Part shown: positions 5,876 through 9,832 of the stretch, one piece after another
Layout: every line of letters begins with the position of its first letter
Numbering within the stretch: position 1 is the first letter of the stretch
NCBI GenBank assembly: GCA_027032655.1
Contig: JALVMZ010000485.1
Span: forward strand, 1 to 9,832
Reading direction: 5' to 3'
Origin: Desulfobacteraceae bacterium
GTDB taxonomy: Bacteria; Desulfobacterota; DSM-4660; Desulfatiglandales; JALVMZ01
DNA length: 9,832 nt
Notes under the pieces: model-generated
Told to the model about the DNA's origin: nothing
The model's input: only the letters and a program-made list of their open reading frames with translations
The model's database searches: none
Program-made: the position numbers and the translations under genes

Positions 5876-6991
5876 ATGAAAAGGCGATTTAAACAGATTG
5901 ATAATCAGATTGTAGAAACATTATTTAAACCAGAACAACTACATGGAAAGAGGGGGCTTATAGTAAAACTCAGGTATATTGGAGATACCCTTAGCATACT
6001 TCCTGTGGTGGATAATATAAAAGAGAGGATTCCTGAGCTTGAAATTGATGTGATGGTAAATAAAGGCACAGAATCCATCCTTTCCCATCACCCGGGAATA
6101 AGAAGGATATGGGCATATGATAGAGCAAGAGCAAAGAAGAATATAGTGGAGTCAATATCTTATCAGGCACGACTGATCAGGGAGCTCCGTGCACAAAAAT
6201 ATGATTTTGTAATTGATTTTACCTTGGGAGATAGGGCATCTTTTATTTGTTTTCTGACAGGTGCACCTCACAGGATATCATACTCGCATTCCAGCACCCT
6301 ATCCAAGATACTGATGAACAGAATCATAGAGTGCGATCCATTTCAGCATCATATAGTTGATCTTCAACTGATGTCCATATCACTTCTGGGTGTGAATTCT
6401 TTTGTAAGGGAATTGAGGATACCTCTTCCGGATTCCTTATCCGATTTCGAAGGAGATATATTTCCCCACAAACTTGAAGATGATGGATGTATCAACATCG
6501 CCATTCATCCAGGGGCAAGGGGAGAACTAAGGAGATGGAAGCCAGAAAATTTTGGCCAAATTGCAAAAATGGTTATGGAAAAATACGATACAAGGATATT
6601 TCTTTTTGGTGGCCCCGGGGAACAGGTATTAATTGATGAGGTGGAATTTCATATGGGGGAGAATGCCTTTTTTAAATCCTCAGACCTTAATCTTATGGAA
6701 CTTGCGATGGTGCTTAAAAAATGCCACCTTTTTATTGGAAATGATTCAGCCCCGGGACATATTGCAGCAGGAGTGGGATGTTATACGATTACACTTTTTG
6801 GGCCCACATTTCCTCATATGTGGAAACCTTTAAGTCCAAAATCAGAGGTGATTTTTAAAAATCCCCCGTGTTGTGGATGCAGGCAGATTGAATGTATTAG
6901 GCCTGATAATAATTGTATGGATATGATCTCCGTTGAAGAGGTCTGGGAGATTGTCAATAAGATTATCAATAAGATAAAGAGGAGTAAATAG
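5876..6991 (+). CDS. Family 9 glycosyltransferase, ADP-heptose:LPS heptosyltransferase-like
   Basis: This 371-residue GT-B protein resembles the heptosyltransferases (WaaC/WaaF/WaaQ) that add heptose to the inner core of lipopolysaccharide. The N-terminal IVKLRYIGDTLSILPVV (29-45) contains the Asp that matches the catalytic residue of WaaC. HPGARGELRRWKPENF (211-226) and FLFGGPGE (242-249) build the ADP-heptose site. GNDSAPGHIAAGVG (288-301) is the family's GNDSGPMHLA-type donor loop, with Ala and Gly replacing two usual residues. Four cysteines (332, 333, 335, 340) and another at 347 form the C-x-C...C cluster often seen near the end of this group. The ATG at 5876 follows directly on an in-frame TAG, and no clear ribosome-binding site is visible. 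Initiation may depend on ribosomes finishing the glycosyltransferase gene 11 nt upstream. Confidence 0.88.
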   Translation: MKRRFKQIDNQIVETLFKPEQLHGKRGLIVKLRYIGDTLSILPVVDNIKERIPELEIDVMVNKGTESILSHHPGIRRIWAYDRARAKKNIVESISYQARLIRELRAQKYDFVIDFTLGDRASFICFLTGAPHRISYSHSSTLSKILMNRIIECDPFQHHIVDLQLMSISLLGVNSFVRELRIPLPDSLSDFEGDIFPHKLEDDGCINIAIHPGARGELRRWKPENFGQIAKMVMEKYDTRIFLFGGPGEQVLIDEVEFHMGENAFFKSSDLNLMELAMVLKKCHLFIGNDSAPGHIAAGVGCYTITLFGPTFPHMWKPLSPKSEVIFKNPPCCGCRQIECIRPDNNCMDMISVEEVWEIVNKIINKIKRSK

Positions 6992-6994
6992 GGT

Positions 6995-7930
6995 GTGTTT
7001 GAGCCATCTTATCTGAAGCTTCAAAAAAAGGGAGAGTTAAAAGAGAGAATTGCACAGGCAATAAGCATACTTGAGAACTGTAAGTTATGCCCAAGGCTCT
7101 GTGGGGTAAACAGGCTGAATAATGAGGTGGGTTATTGCAAAACAGGCAGGAAGGCAAGGGTTGCCAGTTTTAATGCCCACTTTGGTGAGGAGTCGCCCCT
7201 TGTGGGTAAATATGGTTCAGGGACCATATTTTTCAGTTCCTGTAATCTGCTCTGCAGTTTCTGTCAGAACTATGAGATCAGTCATCTGAGGGAAGGCATG
7301 GATGTTGAGCCCATTCATATAGCAGAAATGATGATTCAATTGCAGAGTCGGGGTTGCCATAATATAAATTTTGTAACACCAACCCATGTTGTCCCGCAGA
7401 TACTGGAAGCACTTCCCTTTGCAATAGAGAAAGGATTGAATGTGCCATTGGTTTATAACTGTGGTGGATATGAGAGGGTTGAAACATTAAGGCTTCTGGA
7501 AGATATAATTGATATATATATGCCGGATTTCAAGTTCTGGGAGAGCAGGTGGTCAGAACGATATTGTAATGTAAAAGACTATCAGAAGGTGGCATGCAGT
7601 GCAATAAAGGAGATGCACAGACAGGTGGGAGACCTTGTTATTAATGGAGAAGGTATTGCGCAGCGGGGATTACTGATAAGACATCTTGTTATGCCCAACG
7701 ATGTATCTGGCACCAGGCAGGTATTACAGTTTATTGCTGATGAGATATCTCCAAATACATATGTAAATGTTATGGATCAATACCGGCCATGTGGAAAGGC
7801 CTATCAGGACGAATACATAAACAGGAGATTGAGTGCTAAAGAATTCAGAGCAGCAATGAATAGTGCTAAAGAGGTTGGTCTTGTTCGACTTGATCCAAGG
7901 GACAGGATAAGATTCATATTTGCATTATAG
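6995..7930 (+). CDS. PflX-type radical SAM protein (pyruvate formate-lyase activase-like)
   Basis: This 311-residue radical SAM protein resembles COG1313/PflX. The SAM-binding 4Fe-4S motif C-x3-C-x2-C is CNLLCSFC, with Cys83, Cys87 and Cys90, in a position typical of this group. An additional N-terminal cluster, C-x2-C-x3-C-x11-C (Cys29, 32, 36, 48), is characteristic of PflX-like proteins and probably binds a second metal or Fe-S centre. NCGGYE (155-160) and the MPDFKFW strand (176-182) follow in the barrel. The only supported start is GTG at 6995, because a TAG precedes it in frame; GAGGAG at 6979-6984 lies 10 nt upstream. Classical relatives activate glycyl radical enzymes, but none is encoded nearby. 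It sits 3 nt after the heptosyltransferase-like gene and 13 nt before an HgdB-like gene. The substrate is unknown. Confidence 0.9.
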   Translation: MFEPSYLKLQKKGELKERIAQAISILENCKLCPRLCGVNRLNNEVGYCKTGRKARVASFNAHFGEESPLVGKYGSGTIFFSSCNLLCSFCQNYEISHLREGMDVEPIHIAEMMIQLQSRGCHNINFVTPTHVVPQILEALPFAIEKGLNVPLVYNCGGYERVETLRLLEDIIDIYMPDFKFWESRWSERYCNVKDYQKVACSAIKEMHRQVGDLVINGEGIAQRGLLIRHLVMPNDVSGTRQVLQFIADEISPNTYVNVMDQYRPCGKAYQDEYINRRLSAKEFRAAMNSAKEVGLVRLDPRDRIRFIFAL

Positions 7931-7943
7931 AATGGGTTTTATC

Positions 7944-8945
7944 ATGAAAGTGGAATCCTTTGATGATTCTGTTGTGGGTATAACTTCCACTATACCAGTG
8001 GAGATAGTATTTGCGGGTGGCTTAAGGCCTCTTGATCTTAACAATATATTTATTACCTCACCTGAAAGAGAAGCCTTACTAAAAGATGCTGAATCCATGG
8101 GATTTTCTCATAGCATATGTGCATGGATAAAAGGGATATTTTCAGTTGTTATGAATTATGGAATAAAGAGAGTGATTGCAGTAACCGGGGGTGACTGCAG
8201 CAATACACTGGCCCTGAGTGAACTCCTTTCAAGAAATGGAGTTGAAGTAATAGATTTTAATTACCCATATAATAGAGACAGGAAAGCACTCAGGAAAGAG
8301 ATGGATAGAATGATAAGGCGGTTTTCAACCTCATGGGATGATGTCCTTATTTGGAAATCAAGGCTGGATAAGATAAGAAAAAAATTGAAAAAGATTGATG
8401 AGCTTACCTATAAAGAGGAAAAGATATCGGGTTTTGAAAATCATATCTTTCTGGTGAGCAGTTCTGATTTCGAATCAGATCCGGATGGATTTGAAAATAA
8501 AATTGATAGTTTCCTTCATGAAATAGAGATGCGTAAACCCAATAAGGATTATATAAGAATAGGATATCTGGGTGTTCCAACGGTGCTGGATAATTTTTAT
8601 GAATACATAGAGGAGCTTAATGGAAAAGTGGTATTTAATGAAGTTCAAAGACAGTTCAGCATGCCCTTTTTGAAGGATGATATACTCGAAACTTATCTCT
8701 CATACACCTATCCATATGACATTGATGGGAGAATTTCAGACATAAAAGAACAGATCAGGGAAAGAGACCTCGACGGACTCATTCATTACACACAGGCCTT
8801 CTGTTACAGACAGATACACGATATCATTTTAAGAAGGGCACTGAATATTCCCATCCTGAGTATAGAAGGGGATAGGCCTGGCCCCCTTGATGGAAGGACT
8901 GCCCTCAGGATTGAGGCTTTTATTGATATGCTAACAAATAAATGA
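7944..8945 (+). CDS. HgdB-like / double-cubane-cluster-type Fe-S protein (2-hydroxyacyl-CoA dehydratase D-component family)
   Basis: The 333-residue product belongs to the 2-hydroxyglutaryl-CoA dehydratase D-component family (HgdB/BcrB-like, COG1775 type). Members hold an Fe-S cluster and receive high-energy electrons from an ATP-driven activator. The opening GITSTIPVEIVFAGGLRPLDLNN is the family's N-terminal pattern. Only three cysteines are present, each in a conserved spot: Cys59 (SICAW), Cys85 (GGDCSN) and Cys287 (AFCYRQIHD). These are the expected cluster ligands of dehydratases or of double-cubane-cluster proteins. The C-terminus keeps ILSIEGDRPGP. ATG at 7944 is preferred because it places the conserved GITSTIPVE near the N-terminus. 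ATG at 7932 or TTG at 7920 are possible in-frame alternatives, and no strong ribosome-binding site decides. No second dehydratase subunit or ASKHA-type activator is in view, so the substrate is unknown. Confidence 0.88.
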   Translation: MKVESFDDSVVGITSTIPVEIVFAGGLRPLDLNNIFITSPEREALLKDAESMGFSHSICAWIKGIFSVVMNYGIKRVIAVTGGDCSNTLALSELLSRNGVEVIDFNYPYNRDRKALRKEMDRMIRRFSTSWDDVLIWKSRLDKIRKKLKKIDELTYKEEKISGFENHIFLVSSSDFESDPDGFENKIDSFLHEIEMRKPNKDYIRIGYLGVPTVLDNFYEYIEELNGKVVFNEVQRQFSMPFLKDDILETYLSYTYPYDIDGRISDIKEQIRERDLDGLIHYTQAFCYRQIHDIILRRALNIPILSIEGDRPGPLDGRTALRIEAFIDMLTNK

Positions 8946-8990
8946 TTAATGTTTCTGCAATGAATTGCCGGGTAGAATAAGGGGAAATAT

Positions 8991-9026
8991 TGTCAAAAAT
9001 CCTGGATTTGTGTCAAAAATGTGACA
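8991..9026 (+). promoter_or_regulatory. Candidate enhancer (upstream activating) sites for the sigma-54 promoter
   Basis: The decamer TGTCAAAAAT occurs twice, at 8991-9000 and 9011-9020, exactly 20 bp (about two helical turns) apart. The second copy continues into GTGACA, giving TGTCA-N6-TGACA (9011-9026), which also reads TGT-N10-ACA, the pattern of NifA-type activator sites. A further perfect repeat, AAATCC-T-GGATTT (8997-9009), lies between the copies. The palindrome centre is about 118 bp upstream of the predicted sigma-54 start point, a normal enhancer distance. The identity of the activator is unknown. Confidence 0.5.
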
Positions 9027-9057
9027 GTGAAATCATTAGTTATTATTAGTTTTCACT
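9026..9057. repeat. 7-bp inverted repeat with internal direct repeats
   Basis: AGTGAAA (9026-9032) and TTTCACT (9051-9057) are reverse complements around an AT-rich 18-nt loop. The loop contains ATTAGT twice, at 9035-9040 and 9045-9050, 10 bp apart. The tract lies between the candidate enhancer and the sigma-54 promoter, where a DNA-bending site would be expected. No good match to the IHF consensus was found, so its role is open. Confidence 0.3.
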
Positions 9058-9110
9058 ATAAAAGCAGAAAGAAAAATGCCAGGAATGATTCCAACCCCTC
9101 CACTTTTTTG

Positions 9111-9126
9111 TGGCACATCAATTGCA
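9111..9126 (+). promoter_or_regulatory. Sigma-54 (RpoN) promoter
   Basis: TGGCAC (9111-9116), 5 nt, then TTGCA (9122-9126) is an exact match to the sigma-54 consensus TGGCAC-N5-TTGCW. The invariant GG (9112-9113) and GC (9124-9125) stand at the required 12-bp separation. The start point is predicted near 9137, giving a leader of about 37 nt before the ATG at 9174. A T6 run flanked by CCAC/GTGG (9100-9113) lies against the -24 element. Transcription would need an enhancer-binding AAA+ activator. Confidence 0.85.
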
Positions 9127-9173
9127 TAAAAAAGTTTCAGGTTTATTCATAAAAACAATGGGGGAAATAAGTA

Positions 9174-9832
9174 ATGAAGGCATCCACAAAGTTATATACA
9201 CTTTTCTCTTTGCAATTTTTAATTGCTCTGTTTCTTATAATTTCCGTTCTTATGCTTCAGTCAAAGCAGGCCAGTGACAGCGTAATAATTAATCTAGCGG
9301 GAAGGCAGAGAATGCTTACGCAAAAACTTTCAAAAGAGATACTTCTACTTAATCTGGGTCTCATTTCTCCTGAAAAGATAAAAAATACAGTGGCAGTTTT
9401 CCAGGAAACCTTGAAAGCGCTACGCTATGGGGGAAAGGCCCCCCTTGATCTTGAAAGGTCCAGATATACTGAATTGCCTCCTCCTACTGATACTGATGTG
9501 ATCAGACAGCTTGGGAGAGTAGAAAAATTGTGGAAAGAGTTTTCAGGAAAGGTAAATAAATTTATAGAGGTGGTAAATTCTGATAGGAAAATGGCTTCAG
9601 AATGTCTTCTATATATAAAAGAGAACAATATTCCATTACTTAAGGAAATGAATAAAGCGGTTTTTCTAACTGACTATGACGCTTCACGAAAAGTGAAGTT
9701 CATCAGAAAGAGTTTAATAGCGGGTGGTGTGATTCTTTCCATCTGTTTTCTTATATCTTTCTGGGTGATTCGCAAGGATATCCAGAAGATATTTCAAATA
9801 CTTGAAAAATTATCTTCCAGGCTGAATAAAGG
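9174..9832 (+). CDS. PilJ/NarX-type membrane sensor protein, 3' partial
   Basis: The frame is open from ATG 9174 to the window end (219 complete codons), so only the sensory half is visible. A first membrane helix (about residues 9-28) leads to a periplasmic domain. That domain begins with INLAGRQRMLTQKLSKE (39-55), the conserved signature of PilJ-type sensor domains, which resembles the P-box of NarX/NarQ. A second helix (about 181-199) is followed by a charged, helical stretch (RKDIQKIFQILEKL) that looks like the start of a HAMP linker. The missing C-terminus could be a methyl-accepting chemotaxis domain, a histidine kinase or a diguanylate cyclase; the sequence does not say. A G-rich GGGGGA at 9160-9165, 8 nt before the ATG, is the probable ribosome-binding site. 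Expression appears to be under the sigma-54 promoter just upstream. Confidence 0.82.
   Translation, partial: MKASTKLYTLFSLQFLIALFLIISVLMLQSKQASDSVIINLAGRQRMLTQKLSKEILLLNLGLISPEKIKNTVAVFQETLKALRYGGKAPLDLERSRYTELPPPTDTDVIRQLGRVEKLWKEFSGKVNKFIEVVNSDRKMASECLLYIKENNIPLLKEMNKAVFLTDYDASRKVKFIRKSLIAGGVILSICFLISFWVIRKDIQKIFQILEKLSSRLNK

Noticed and set aside
6633..6833. Second plus-strand frame of 66 codons inside the heptosyltransferase-like gene
   Set aside because: It is out of frame within a region carrying conserved GT9 donor-site motifs, so it is a chance frame.
8957..8968. GCAAT-GA-ATTGC inverted repeat after the HgdB-like gene as a terminator
   Set aside because: The loop is too small for the full stem, the stem is weak, and no T-run follows. 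No convincing terminator was found in 8946-8990.
1..9832. CRISPR arrays, tRNA or rRNA genes, insertion sequences, phage or toxin-antitoxin genes
   Set aside because: No regular long repeats, cloverleaf-like sequence, transposase motifs or terminal inverted repeats were seen on either strand.

Overview
The window looks like a stretch of chromosome from a Gram-negative, probably anaerobic bacterium. Support comes from lipopolysaccharide-core type glycosyltransferases, an oxygen-sensitive Fe-S enzyme of the 2-hydroxyacyl-CoA dehydratase type, a radical SAM activase and a sigma-54 promoter. Base composition is AT-leaning, with heavy use of AGA/AGG for Arg and ATA for Ile in all genes, so nothing stands out as recently acquired. 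Desulfobacterota (former Deltaproteobacteria) or a related phylum fits best, but this is inference. All genes are on the + strand.

Region 1 (1-3142): a B12-dependent acyl-CoA mutase operon. It holds the catalytic subunit (5' end cut by the window), a separate cobalamin-binding subunit, the MeaB-type GTPase chaperone, and a small two-helix membrane protein that overlaps the end of meaB. The catalytic subunit carries Phe and Gln at the two positions that distinguish isobutyryl-CoA mutase from methylmalonyl-CoA mutase (Tyr and Arg), with exactly the expected spacing of 118 residues. It may therefore interconvert isobutyryl-CoA and butyryl-CoA rather than act on methylmalonyl-CoA.

Region 2 (3143-3872): an intergenic stretch with two sigma-70-like promoters and a perfect palindrome, followed by an HTH-cupin regulator. 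Region 3 (3873-8945): a closely packed run of an acyl-CoA dehydrogenase, a family 2 glycosyltransferase (WaaE/KdtX-like), a family 9 heptosyltransferase-like protein, a PflX-type radical SAM protein, and a lone HgdB-like (COG1775-type) Fe-S protein. Spacing is 1-nt overlap, 11 nt, 3 nt and 13 nt, so they are probably one transcript although they mix acyl-CoA oxidation, envelope sugar transfer and Fe-S redox chemistry.

Region 4 (8946-9832): a regulatory stretch with a textbook sigma-54 promoter (TGGCAC-N5-TTGCA) and an upstream TGT-N10-ACA palindrome. It drives a membrane sensor with a PilJ/NarX-type periplasmic domain that runs off the window end.

A working picture is short-chain acyl-CoA metabolism (mutase, dehydrogenase, local regulator) beside outer-membrane glycan genes. 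The mutase specificity, the lone HgdB-like protein and the sigma-54-controlled sensor are the points most worth following.
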